Shown one piece after another: positions 55,492-63,980 of a stretch of 64,000 nucleotides of DNA. The notes below the pieces were generated by a model. It worked only from the letters and a program-made list of their open reading frames with translations. It was not told where the DNA came from and ran no database searches. Source of the stretch: Nonomuraea turcica (GTDB lineage: Bacteria; Actinomycetota; Actinomycetes; Streptosporangiales; Streptosporangiaceae); contig NZ_JAUZQF010000002.1 of the NCBI RefSeq assembly GCF_030718205.1, forward strand, positions 372,001-436,000, in the 5' to 3' direction. The number at the start of each line of letters is the position of its first letter. Position 1 is the stretch's first letter. Made by a program: the position numbers and the translations under genes.

Positions 55492-55739
55492 TTCGTCTCC
55501 TCTCACCGGGGCGCGATGAGGGCCGGGACAGCTGCATTCAGTGGAATACGGAACGGCATGATTTCTCCAGCCGAACCACGACATAAATCATCAAGAAGAA
55601 TGGATGAATCGTGGCGGCGACATCACCGCACCTGAACGTCTTCCACTCAAAGTAAAGTGCACGCGAATCGCACGTCAACATATCCCCATAAGATGGGAAC
55701 GGTTCCCAAGTGCGAAGCGTGCGCCATTTGCCCGCATAT
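55492..55739. promoter_or_regulatory. A/T-rich upstream region with a 15-bp palindrome
   Basis: This spacer upstream of the binding-protein gene is richer in A+T than the genes around it. TGGGAAC-G-GTTCCCA (55694-55708) is a perfect inverted repeat with a one-base centre, about 200 bp upstream of the start codon, and could be an operator. It does not look like a known Fur, Zur or Nur box, and no convincing Fur-type box was found nearer the start. Confidence 0.4.
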
Positions 55740-56215
55740 TTCAGCCGGATGACAGAGAGGCTACCCCGGCAATATCGCTTACGCGTCGCCGAGCGAGAAA
55801 AGAACAAGTGACATCACAACCTGGCCGTCGAAGGATGTACGGCAGGCCCGTGTACGGGAAGGTCCAGACCGGTGAGGCGCCATTGGTCAGGATGTGGCCT
55901 CGTCCGCCGGCAGCAGGACGGGGGTGGTTCACCAGTGCGCGGGCTATGGCCACCCGCTGGCGCTGGCCACCGGAGAGCCGGTCGGGGTAGGTGCCGAGAA
56001 GCTGGGCGTCGGGTGAGAGGCCGGCGGCGAGGGCAGCATCGACCCGCTCGACAGCCCTCGCGCGGGGAACGGCGGCGATGCGCAGCGGCTCGGCGACGAT
56101 CGCGGCGACGGTCAGCGCGGGGTGCAGGGAGCCGAGCACTTCCCTTGCCCGAAGTCCAGTTCCACGCCCTCCAGCGCACGTACCCGGCGGCTGGGGAGTC
56201 CGATCGCCGGCATGG
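55740..56215 (-). pseudogene. Degraded peptide ABC transporter ATPase
   Basis: Minus-strand frames contain LPSRRVRALEGVELDFGQGK, the usual first strand of an OppF/DppF ATPase, followed after a frame change by VLGSLHPALTVAAIVAEPLR and later [21 protein letters not shown], the ABC signature. The stretch that should carry Walker A and the Q-loop start is missing and Walker B is lost into a frameshift (PRPAAGGRGHILT). It is a dead gene with an internal deletion. Confidence 0.75.
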
Positions 56216-56870
56216 TGGCAGGCGACATGGTGTGCTTGACGGGGGTGGCGCCGGGTGCCTCGGGATGCCAGAAGCCGGCGCTGCCGGCCGTGCCCTCGCC
56301 CAGCAGGACGGTGTTCACCAGGATCAATCGACGTTGATCACGGCGGACAGGGCCTGCCGTACCTCGGGCTTGTCGAACGGCGGCTTGGCGGCGTTGAACA
56401 GCAGCAGCGTGCTGGAGAAGTTGCTGCCCGTGGCCAGCCCTGTGTTGCTCTGACTGCGGAGCTACTCGATCAGCTGCGGTGGCAAACTCTTTGGTGACCA
56501 TGTGGACCTCGCCGGTACGCAGCGCCGCCAGCGCGGTCTGCTGCTCCGGCACGACGGACTCCACCAGTTTGCCGATCTTGGGTTTGCCCAGTGCGTATCC
56601 GGGGTTGGCGGTGAGTTCGTAGCGCTGGTTGTTGACGTAGGACGTCAGCTTGTACGGGCCGGTGCCCACGGCCCGCGCTCGTCGGCGCGCCTTCAGGATC
56701 GGCGATCGAGGACCAGACGTGCTTGGCCAGGACCGGCATGTCGGCGAGCAGCCGTACTGGGAACTCCGGGTCCGGGGACTTGAGGGTGATGGTCACCGTA
56801 TTGCCGTCCGCGGTGGCCGAGGACACGGCCTTGAGCACGGGCGAGAAGCGGGAGCCGTGCTGTCAGTTGA
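56216..56870 (-). pseudogene. Degraded SBP family 5 binding-protein gene
   Basis: Fragments in successive minus-strand frames: PVLKAVSSATADGNTVTITL, PEFPVRLLADMPVLAKHVWS, then GTGPYKLTSYVNNQRYELTA, KIGKLVESVVPEQQTALAAL, RTGEVHMVTKEFATA, then VNTVLLGEGTAGSAGFWHPE. These follow the order of the central and late parts of a normal, non-permuted family 5 binding protein. Several frameshifts and missing ends show it is dead. With the ATPase wreck it marks the loss of a second importer beside the intact one. Confidence 0.75.
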
Positions 56871-57302
56871 CCAGGCCGAGGCCGCGGTCGAGGCGCCGCA
56901 CGCTCCGCCCCCGCGCCGCAGGCGGGAACATGGGGGAAGCCTCCTTGACGGCAGGCTTTTCTGGCACTGCCCGGCTTACGGATTGGGCCTGATATGCGAG
57001 GGAGTCCGATCAGGTAAGCAGCGTTCCCGCATGGAATGCCGCATATCAACACGAAACAAGACCCTATTCAGCCCTTCATTTCCAGCGCGATAAACCTGTG
57101 TGAACGTTGACGACGTCCTGCAACTGCGTCCAGAACCCTCCTTCAAAGTAGACGCTCTTGCAAGGCCTATGCAACTGTGCACAGCCCGCAGATGACTCCT
57201 TTTCCGATTTACCGGGATTGATATCGACCCCTTGCACTTTCCGTAACAAGTGGGCTTAACTCCAGACATAGGCGGTTTATGGTGGATGGAGGACTGCAGA
57301 CA
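56871..57302. other. Spacer upstream of the PIG-L-like gene
   Basis: About 430 bases with no gene that can be supported. The part from 57000 on is richer in A+T and should hold the promoter of the plus-strand PIG-L-like gene. No clear -35/-10 pair or palindrome stood out. Confidence 0.4.
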
Positions 57303-58040
57303 ATGCCCGAACGTGTGCTGCTTATTGGCGTTTACGGGATGGAACTGGTGGAGTGCGGAGGAGCCCTGGCGGCCAATGTCGCCGCGGGCGGCCAGTCGTT
57401 CGCCACCCTCATGCTGTGCCGCGAGCGCATGCGCGCCGATGTGAGCAAGGCGGCGGACGTGCTCGGCGTCGAGGTCGACTTCCTGGGATTCCGCAACGGG
57501 TACGTGGCCGTGGACGAGGAGCACAAGCGCGCCCTGGTCTGTGCGATCCGCACGGTCCGCCCGACGATCGTCATTACCCAGGACCCCGAGCACTCCTTGG
57601 CCGATCTCGATCCCGACCGGCGACCGGCCATGACGCTCATCCTCGAGGCCCTGGGGCTGGCTTCCCGCGACTTCGCCGACGACGACGGCCTGGACCCACA
57701 TCCCGTGCCGACCATCTACTACATGACCCCATCGCGCCCCAACTGCGTGGTCGACATCGCCCCGCGCTGGGAGCAGAAGGTGGCCGCCATGGACCTCTTG
57801 GAATCGCAGATGGAGTTCTCCGGCCGGCACTGGACCGAACAACTCACTCCTACCGACCTCGAAGCCCTGGTGCCCGGCTTCGCTGGGTTGAGCAGCGACC
57901 TCGAACGCGGACGGGCCGTCCACCGCGCCCTGGACAAGGCAGTGCACATCTACCACGGCATCGGTCATCACGGACGCTATGCCTTCGCCGAGGCCTACCG
58001 CCGGGAAGGCGACTTCCACCTGCCCACCCTGGTCCGCTGA
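57303..58040 (+). CDS. PIG-L/LmbE-like protein lacking the canonical metal motif
   Basis: 245 residues from ATG 57303; GGAGG lies ten bases upstream (ATG 57279 would add eight). The overall pattern is PIG-L: first strand and G-G (VLLIGVYGMELVECGGALA), FATLMLCRERMRADVSKAADVLGVEVDFLGF in pieces, IRTVRPTIVITQDPEHS, and KVAAMDLLESQMEFSG at the end. In working de-N-acetylases the first motif is A-H-P-D-D-E and the second H-P-D-H; here they are V-Y-G-M-E and D-P-D-R. Zinc ligands are therefore missing and deacetylase activity is doubtful. It precedes the CDF gene by 18 bp and may be co-transcribed. Confidence 0.7.
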   Translation: MPERVLLIGVYGMELVECGGALAANVAAGGQSFATLMLCRERMRADVSKAADVLGVEVDFLGFRNGYVAVDEEHKRALVCAIRTVRPTIVITQDPEHSLADLDPDRRPAMTLILEALGLASRDFADDDGLDPHPVPTIYYMTPSRPNCVVDIAPRWEQKVAAMDLLESQMEFSGRHWTEQLTPTDLEALVPGFAGLSSDLERGRAVHRALDKAVHIYHGIGHHGRYAFAEAYRREGDFHLPTLVR

Positions 58041-58058
58041 TCTCGATCGGACGCCCCA

Positions 58059-59222
58059 ATGACACAACAAGACCAACATTCAGCGCGCGAACACGAGCGT
58101 GACCACGGACAGGGGCACGGACACAAGTCCGGACACGCTCACGAAACCGAAACCGAAACCGAAACCGGACATGGGCACGGTCACGCGCACGAGTCCGGGC
58201 ACGGGCACGCTCACGGAACCGCAACCGGTCACGGACATGGGCACGGGCATGGGCACGGACATGGGCACGGGGCTGGCCGGGGCCTCTGGTCGGGGGTGCG
58301 GCACCTTTTCACCCCACATTCCCACGATGCGTCGGATTCTCTGGATGATGCTCTTGAGGCCAGCGTGGAAGGCATCCGCGCGCTGAAGATCAGCCTGGTC
58401 GGGCTCGGCGTCACTGCCCTCCTGCAGGTATTAGTGGTCGCGATCAGCGGATCGGTGGCCCTGCTGGCCGACACCGTGCACAATTTCGCCGACGCTCTCA
58501 CCGCGGTACCGCTGTGGTTCGCCTTCGTCCTGGGACGGCGTGCCGCAAACCGCCGCTACACCTACGGCTACGGCAGGGCGGAGGACATCGCGGGAGTCTT
58601 CATCGTGCTGACCATCGCGGCGTCAGCCGCCCTGGCCGGGTACGAGTCGATCAAAAGGCTCATCGACCCGCAGGAAATCACCAACGTGGGCTGGGTCTTC
58701 GCCGCGGGGCTGATCGGGTTCGCCGGCAACGAGCTCGTAGCCGTCTATCGCATCCGGGTCGGCCGGCGCATCGGCTCCGCCGCCCTGGTAGCCGACGGGC
58801 TCCATGCACGCACCGACGGGCTCACCTCCCTGGCGGTGGTTTTCAGCGCGGCCGGCGTCGCACTGGGGTTCCCGCTGGCAGACCCGATAGTCGGCCTGAT
58901 CATCTGTGCCGCCATCGTCATGGTCCTGGTCACCGCCGCCAAGGAGATCTACCGGCGGCTGATGGACGGCGTGGATCCGGCGCTTATCTCCCGCGCCGAG
59001 GAGGTCCTCTCATCGGTTCCCCAGGTCACTGCGGTGGACACCGTCCGGATGCGGTGGGTCGGACACCGGTTGCGTTCAGAGGTATCCATCCGCGCCACCG
59101 GAAGCCTCTCCTTCGCCGAAGCTCATGAGGTCGCCGACCAGGCCAGGCAGGCCCTGCTCCGCGGCGTGCCGAAACTGGTCGATGCGCTGGTCCACGTCAG
59201 CCCAGCGGCTCCGCCGCCCTAG
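58059..59222 (+). CDS. Cation diffusion facilitator with His-rich N-terminus
   Basis: 387 residues. The first ~90 residues hold about two dozen His in GH and AH repeats, a zinc/nickel-binding tail. Six membrane helices follow, with H141-x-x-x-D145 (ADTVHNFAD) in helix 2 and H249-x-x-x-D253 (DGLHARTD) in helix 5, the metal-site ligands of zinc-type CDF exporters, and a cytoplasmic ferredoxin-like tail (TAVDTVRMRWVGHRLRSEV). It exports zinc or a related divalent metal. Its place beside a Fur-regulated importer suggests metal homeostasis. The repeat-coding DNA (about 58090-58275) is low-complexity. Confidence 0.93.
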   Translation: MTQQDQHSAREHERDHGQGHGHKSGHAHETETETETGHGHGHAHESGHGHAHGTATGHGHGHGHGHGHGHGAGRGLWSGVRHLFTPHSHDASDSLDDALEASVEGIRALKISLVGLGVTALLQVLVVAISGSVALLADTVHNFADALTAVPLWFAFVLGRRAANRRYTYGYGRAEDIAGVFIVLTIAASAALAGYESIKRLIDPQEITNVGWVFAAGLIGFAGNELVAVYRIRVGRRIGSAALVADGLHARTDGLTSLAVVFSAAGVALGFPLADPIVGLIICAAIVMVLVTAAKEIYRRLMDGVDPALISRAEEVLSSVPQVTAVDTVRMRWVGHRLRSEVSIRATGSLSFAEAHEVADQARQALLRGVPKLVDALVHVSPAAPPP

Positions 59223-59249
59223 CGCCCACCACGCCACCCGCCCGCTGCT

Positions 59250-59630
59250 GTGACCGCGGCAGCATCCACCGGCTGCGCGCTGGCCTGGATCGGCGGGCTG
59301 TTCGCGCTCGCCGCAGTCCTGCTGACCGGCGTCGATGTCGCCTCTGTCTCAGTCCGGCGAGGCGCACCGGGCACTGCTCGACGGATGTTTGATACGGGCG
59401 ATCACGCGTCCGCTGGCACCCAGGCCCTCTTCGTCCTCGCCGGGACGTTGCTGTTCTGGGTGGTGGTGGGTAGCGACCCGATTCCCCGTTCGGTGCGCTG
59501 GCCGACACGCGTGGCCATGCTGGCGATCGCCGCCGTGGCGCACCTGATCCTGTGCGTGTTTCTGCTGCGTCTTCGGCACCGCGGGCGCCGTGCTGGTCGT
59601 GCGGCGCCCGCGGTGCCGAGCGCATGGTGA
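59250..59630 (+). CDS. Small membrane protein resembling the end of CtaG
   Basis: 126 residues from GTG 59250, 27 bp behind the CDF gene. Three hydrophobic stretches are visible (ALAWIGGLFALAAVLLTGVD, LFVLAGTLLFWVVVGSD, VAMLAIAAVAHLILCVFLL). The segment LFWVVVGSDPIPRSVRWPTR recalls the C-terminal part of caa3-type oxidase assembly factor CtaG, whose members have ~300 residues, so this would be a truncated relative. The similarity is by eye and may be chance. It could also be an unrelated small membrane protein. Confidence 0.45.
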   Translation: MTAAASTGCALAWIGGLFALAAVLLTGVDVASVSVRRGAPGTARRMFDTGDHASAGTQALFVLAGTLLFWVVVGSDPIPRSVRWPTRVAMLAIAAVAHLILCVFLLRLRHRGRRAGRAAPAVPSAW

Positions 59631-60280
59631 TCGGGGCCGTCGGGATCGGCGTGAACGGTGCGGCGCTCAGCCTCGGCAGGTCATGGATCAGCCGGTGGTA
59701 GATCTCGCGGGCCGCGTCACGCAGCACTCACAAGGCCGGCACCGGCCACCCACTCGAGCGCACGCACGTCCTGCGGATCGATCAGGCGCTTGACCGCCTC
59801 GCACTACGCCGTCGTTGACATGGCCGACGATCAGGGACGCAGCCGGGACCACTTGGCCTCGCAGGCCACTGGCCTCCCAACGTGCAGCTCTCTGCACACC
59901 CATACCGTTTGAGGCCAAACACCGGCACGTCCGCCTTTGAGATCGACACGCGTCCGAGCCTTGAAGCTCCTGTCGCCTTCATCAACGCAACAAGCGCCGT
60001 CTGCTCGGCCGCTCGCAGGACGAGCGGCAACAGTAGCGTGCACGCTTTTCCGCACGGTGAGCCGCCCGGAAGGGGGCGCCGACCAGCGCCTAAGCCCTGA
60101 AATCAGGCCTCAGGTCCCCACACCAACTTGCGAAACTCTGGCATTTGGACCATCCGAGTTTAAACTCTGCGTAATAAGTAAATTACTCTGCGTAGTAATC
60201 GTGGGCCTGGCCTCAGCCGGCTCCCCCAACCCCACCGAACCCCCAGGGTGAGGCGATGCACGATCGAAAGGAATGATCTT
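59631..60280. other. 650-bp spacer with a pair of direct repeats
   Basis: No gene can be supported: open frames here lack ribosome binding sites and similarity. The half from 60110 on is richer in A+T. It includes ACTCTGCGTAATAA (60164-60177) and ACTCTGCGTAGTAA (60185-60198), 13 of 14 bases identical and 21 bp apart, so on the same face of the helix, ~85 bp upstream of the SH3b gene. This may be a regulator site. Confidence 0.45.
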
Positions 60281-60871
60281 GTGAACATCTCCCGTCTGAA
60301 CGCCGCCATGACACTCAGCACGAGCGCGGGGCTGCTTCTCATATCCGCGTCACCGGCCACCGCCAGCCACCGCATCCTCCACACGCCGCCCCAAGCACAG
60401 TGTCACTACGCGCCCACCCACATCAAGCGCGGCGAGACCGTCCCCGTCCGATCAGGTGCCGGCGACCGCCACGGCATCGTAGGCAAGCTGAGCGCCGCAG
60501 ACACCCACGTCCACGGATCCTGCACCGCCACAGACGGCTGGCTGGCCGTCACCACGCCCGGCGGAACACACGGCTGGGCGCATACCGACCATCTTCTACG
60601 CAAACCGACAGGCCGAACGGGCAAGGGACAGGCTCCAACCGGCCCATCCGCCACTGCATGCCGCTACACCCTGTACGGGGTGAGGCCGATCAGCTACCTG
60701 AACGTTCGCTCCGGCCCGGGACTGCGCTACCACCCGATCGGAAAGATACGCACCCGCGACGACCACCCAGCCGGGACATGCACCAGCACCAACGGCTGGC
60801 TCGCCGTCACCACCGCCAACGGGCAACACGGCTGGGCCTCGGCCCACTACCTGCGCAAAGCCGCCAGGTAG
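60281..60871 (+). CDS. Secreted protein with two bacterial SH3 domains
   Basis: 196 residues from GTG 60281 (GAAAGGA upstream; an open frame begins at 60248). A signal peptide ends near SASPATASH. Two SH3b-like repeats follow: one around VPVRSGAGDRHGIVGKL then SCTATDGWLAVTTPGGTHGW, the second LNVRSGPGLRYHPIGKI then TCTSTNGWLAVTTANGQHGW. Each has paired Cys that may form disulfides. SH3b domains bind cell-wall peptides or other surface ligands. There is no catalytic domain, so a wall-binding or inhibitor role is likely. Next gene: a secreted HNH nuclease. Confidence 0.85.
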   Translation: MNISRLNAAMTLSTSAGLLLISASPATASHRILHTPPQAQCHYAPTHIKRGETVPVRSGAGDRHGIVGKLSAADTHVHGSCTATDGWLAVTTPGGTHGWAHTDHLLRKPTGRTGKGQAPTGPSATACRYTLYGVRPISYLNVRSGPGLRYHPIGKIRTRDDHPAGTCTSTNGWLAVTTANGQHGWASAHYLRKAAR

Positions 60872-60947
60872 CCATCCGCACATGGCTGCCCTTCACCGTC
60901 CCTCCCGGCTCCGGCCGGGCGGGGACCACCCAGCATGGCCACGTCGG

Positions 60948-61628
60948 ATGCCTCGTGCCACAGGCCGGGCGACCCTGCGACTCGTCACCGGATGTTCTCG
61001 CCTGGCCGCGGTCATCATCCTGCTTCTCGGCACGCAGAGCGCAAAATCCCTGGCCATCGCTCCCGCCGCGCTGGCCGAGCCGAATTCCGTCCGCCAAGCC
61101 CGTGCCGAACTGGAGCGCCTGACGGTCGCCAAACCGCATCCTCTCCACACATACAAGCGCGCCGAATTCATGACCGACTGGTCTCGCCAAAAGGGAGCAT
61201 GCGACACTCGCGAAATCGTCCTCCTGCTCAATGCGTGGACTGTCGGCCGCGATGCTGCCTGCAGTCCCATCAGCGGGATTTGGTACAGCCCATATGACGG
61301 GCGAACGCTCACCAGCACTGATCAGATCGACGTCGACCACGTTGTCCCTCTGGCCAATGCGTGGATCTCCGGAGCCGACACCTGGAGCCCGGCTCGGCGC
61401 CACGCCTTCGCCAATGACGTGGTGCGGCCCGAACTGATCCCGGTCAGCGAATCCTCCAACCTCGCCAAAGGAGGTCACAGCCCAGCCAATTGGCGACCCA
61501 GCGTCACCGAGTACTGGTGCACCTATGCTCGTGCCTGGATCACGGTCAAACATCACTACCGACTCCACATCACGTCGCGCGAGAAGAACGCCCTGGACGA
61601 CATGCTCGACACTTGTCCCTCGTCCTAG
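60948..61628 (+). CDS. Secreted HNH endonuclease-like protein (GmrSD C-terminal/DUF1524 type)
   Basis: 226 residues from ATG 60948; the frame is open from 60882 (248 residues). A hydrophobic signal region (LAAVIILLLGTQSAKSLAI) ends near APAALAEP. The nuclease core is DVDHVVPLANAWISGADTW, with the D-x-D-H-V-V-P metal/catalytic motif, then FANDVVRPELIPVSESSNLAKGG and WRPSVTEYWCTYARAW, as in secreted HNH proteins of actinomycetes. Cys in GACDTRE, AACSP, WCTYA and DTCPSS could form two disulfides. It probably degrades extracellular DNA. It starts ~75 bp behind the SH3b gene. Confidence 0.85.
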   Translation: MPRATGRATLRLVTGCSRLAAVIILLLGTQSAKSLAIAPAALAEPNSVRQARAELERLTVAKPHPLHTYKRAEFMTDWSRQKGACDTREIVLLLNAWTVGRDAACSPISGIWYSPYDGRTLTSTDQIDVDHVVPLANAWISGADTWSPARRHAFANDVVRPELIPVSESSNLAKGGHSPANWRPSVTEYWCTYARAWITVKHHYRLHITSREKNALDDMLDTCPSS

Positions 61629-61781
61629 CCAGTCGGCGCCGAGCGGCGAGTTTGGATGCCGAAGGCGTGGTAGAGCAGCGTGGACTTGCTGCTGACCGGC
61701 CGTGGAGCGACCACGGCGGGGACACAAGGCCGGGACACAGGCGGGCCACGCGGGAAGGGAGGAGGACACCGCGGTGAGCCG

Positions 61782-61960
61782 ATGCCGATGATGAAGACCA
61801 CCGAGGCCGACTGGCAAAGCGTGGCTCGGGCGCTGGGCCGCCCAGGGAAGCTGTCACCGGACGGCACGGTCTATCGGGTCGGCTTCCCGCGCGGCGACCA
61901 CTTCTGGGCCGGCACGTCCGGTGGTCGCGCTGGCCACGGCCCTGCTGAGAGGATGGCGGC
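61782..61960 (+). pseudogene. DUF1259 (LppY/LpqO-like) remnant
   Basis: From ATG 61782 or 61791 the frame gives TEADWQSVARALGRPGK then VYRVGFPRGDHFW, the N-terminal motif of DUF1259 proteins (WQ-x-V-x-x-ALGR-x-G-x...VYRVG-x-PR-x-D). After about 45 residues the similarity stops and the frame drifts into R/G/P-rich noise. The remaining ~80-200 residues of the family are absent. It is a truncated relic. The rest of the stretch up to 62040 shows nothing. Confidence 0.5.
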
Positions 61961-62040
61961 CCTCGTTGGCGGATCCGCCCGGAGACCGCGGGCGAGTGGT
62001 CAATCGGTCCGCCTCCGCCCGACGCGGCCGGTGCGTGCCG

Positions 62041-63285
62041 CTACTGATCAGCCCGGCGACCAGTTGGTGTTTTGTCGGCGGCGCCGTTGGCCGGTGGCGT
62101 GGTGGGGATTCGTACGTGGATGGTGAGGCCGCCGTCAGGTCGGGGGCGGGCGTGGACGTGACCGTGGTGGGCATGGGCGACAGACCGGACGATGGACAGG
62201 CCGAGCCCGGCGCCGCGGTCAGGCGGGGCCACGTGGGGGTCGATGAGCCGGTCGGTCGCGGCGAGACGGCGGAAGGGTTCGAACAGCCCGCTGACCTCGT
62301 CGAGCGGGATGGCGGGTCCGGTGTTGGCGACGGTGAGGTAGCCGTGTCCGTCGGTGGTGCCGGTGGTGATGGAGACCCATCCGTCTTCGGTGAGGTTGTA
62401 GCGGACGGCGTTGTCGATCAGGTTATGGACGAGGCGTTCCAGCAGCACCGGGTCACCGGTTACGGGGGCGGGCGTGAGGCTGGTGCGGATGTCGACGCGG
62501 GCGTCGCGGGCCGCGTCGCCGGAGAGATCGACGGTCTGGTGGGCGAGGTCGGCGAGGTCGACCCGGCTGTGCTCGGTGAGCTGCGCGTCGCTGGTGGCGA
62601 GGACGAGCAGGCCGTCGATGAGACGTTCGTTTCTCTCGTTGACCTCGAGGAGAGTGGCGCCGAGCCGTTGGGTGGACTCCGGGGTGTCGGGGGCGTCGAG
62701 TGCGACCTGGATCAGGGTGCGATTGATGGTCAGCGGGGTGCGAAGTTCGTGGGATGCGTTGGCGACGAAGCGTCGTTGGCCGTCGAAGGAGCGATCGAGC
62801 CGTTCGAGCATGGCGTCGAAGGTGTCGGCGAGGTCTTTGATCTCATCGTCGGGCCCCGTGAGGGCGATGCGTTCGTGCAGACTGCGGTCGGCGACGCGGC
62901 GGGCGGTCGCGATGACCCGCTGCAGGGGGTGCAGTGCCCGGCCGGCCAACAGCCAGCCGAGCCCGCCGGCGAGGAGGCCGACGACGGCGAGCGAGGCCAG
63001 GGACCAGGCGATCATCGCGCGCATGGTGTCGTCGCGGTCCTGCTGGAACTGGACCCGGAGCGCCTCGTGCAGTTGCTTGACCTTGCCATTGTCGTGACCG
63101 GTTTCGCCCACGAAGTCCGCGGCGAGCTGTTCGGTAGTGGCGGCCCGCCGGGCCGCGTGCTGTTCGAGCGACTGCCCGAAGTAGATGTACATGAGAGCGA
63201 TGAGCACCAGACCGGCAAAAAGAAACGCGATGGCGTACAGCAGGGTGAGCCGCACCCGGATCGTGGAGCGCCACCAGCGGCTCAT
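62041..63285 (-). CDS. Sensor histidine kinase (EnvZ/CseC type)
   Basis: 414 residues from ATG 63285. Two membrane helices (LLYAIAFLFAGLVLIALMYI and SLASLAVVGLLAGGLGWLLAG) enclose a ~60-residue external sensor loop. HAMP domain follows (RALHPLQRVIATARRVADR), then the H-box VANASHELRTPL with H179, N-box LVHNLIDNAVRYN, G1/F/G2 boxes (LTVANTGPAIP, LFEPFRR, GAGLGLSIVRSVA). The start overlaps the response-regulator stop by ATGA. It senses an envelope or small-molecule signal. Confidence 0.94.
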   Translation of the reverse strand: MSRWWRSTIRVRLTLLYAIAFLFAGLVLIALMYIYFGQSLEQHAARRAATTEQLAADFVGETGHDNGKVKQLHEALRVQFQQDRDDTMRAMIAWSLASLAVVGLLAGGLGWLLAGRALHPLQRVIATARRVADRSLHERIALTGPDDEIKDLADTFDAMLERLDRSFDGQRRFVANASHELRTPLTINRTLIQVALDAPDTPESTQRLGATLLEVNERNERLIDGLLVLATSDAQLTEHSRVDLADLAHQTVDLSGDAARDARVDIRTSLTPAPVTGDPVLLERLVHNLIDNAVRYNLTEDGWVSITTGTTDGHGYLTVANTGPAIPLDEVSGLFEPFRRLAATDRLIDPHVAPPDRGAGLGLSIVRSVAHAHHGHVHARPRPDGGLTIHVRIPTTPPANGAADKTPTGRRADQ

Positions 63286-63938
63286 GGGATGCGGTACCCG
63301 GCGCCGGGGAGGGTGTGGATGATCGGCGGCTCGCCCAGCTTGCGGCGCAGCATCATGATCGTGAACCGGACGACACCGGTGAACGGATCGGTGTGCTCGT
63401 CCCATGCCTTCTCCAGCAGTTGTTCGGCGGAGACCACACCGCCGCCGGCCCGGAGGAGCTCGGCCAGGACGGCGAACTCCTTGCGGGACAACGCAACGAA
63501 TTCACCGTCGCGGGTGACGATGCGGCGGTGCGGGTCGAGGCGGACGCCTGCGCGCTCGAGCACCGGTGGCGCCGCCGGCCGGGCCCGCCGGCCGAGGGCG
63601 TGAATGCGGGCGATGAGCTCGGCGAAGTCGAACGGCTTGGTCAAATAGTCGTCGGCACCCAGGCCGAGGCCGGCCACCCGCTGGCTGACCGCGGTCGCGG
63701 CGGTGAGCATCAGGATCCGGGTGTCGGCTCCCGTCTCCACCAGGGTGGCGCACACCTGGTCGCCGGACACCCTTGGCAGATCACGGTCCAGCACGACCAC
63801 GTCGTAGTCATTGACCGACAGGCGTTCCAGCGCGGCATCGCCGTCATAGGCCACGTCGACAGCCATGGCGTGGTTTCGAAGCCCGGCAGTGATCGCATCG
63901 GCCAGCAAGCGCTCATCCTCCACTACCAGTACCCGCAC
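63282..63938 (-). CDS. OmpR/PhoB family response regulator
   Basis: 218 residues. Receiver domain: acidic pair E7-D8 in VVEDERLL, phospho-acceptor D51 in VVVLDRDLP, conserved Thr in MLTAATAVSQR, Lys in YLTKPFDFAE. C-terminal winged helix: EFVALSRKEFAVLAELLRAGG and VVRFTIMMLRRKLG, ending in IHTLPGAGYRIP. It works with the kinase it overlaps. Paired direct repeats just upstream suggest autoregulation. Confidence 0.94.
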   Translation of the reverse strand: MRVLVVEDERLLADAITAGLRNHAMAVDVAYDGDAALERLSVNDYDVVVLDRDLPRVSGDQVCATLVETGADTRILMLTAATAVSQRVAGLGLGADDYLTKPFDFAELIARIHALGRRARPAAPPVLERAGVRLDPHRRIVTRDGEFVALSRKEFAVLAELLRAGGGVVSAEQLLEKAWDEHTDPFTGVVRFTIMMLRRKLGEPPIIHTLPGAGYRIP

Positions 63939-63961
63939 GCCGACTATGGTGCCCGCTCACG

Positions 63962-63980
63962 CCGTTAGGTGACCGTTAGG
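63962..63980. promoter_or_regulatory. Direct repeats upstream of the response regulator
   Basis: CCGTTAGG occurs at 63962-63969 and 63973-63980, one helical turn (11 bp) apart, 24-42 bp upstream of the start codon. OmpR/PhoB-type regulators bind such tandem half-sites. Autoregulation is inferred. Confidence 0.5.

Noticed and set aside
58090..58275. GGGCAC/GGACATG tandem pattern that looks like a short repeat array
   Set aside because: It is coding low-complexity DNA for the Gly-His tail of the CDF exporter; unit lengths vary and there are no spacers, so not CRISPR.
59831..60055. Short minus-strand open frames in the 59.6-60.3 kb spacer
   Set aside because: No ribosome binding site, no similarity and two overlapping frames of equal quality; treated as non-coding.
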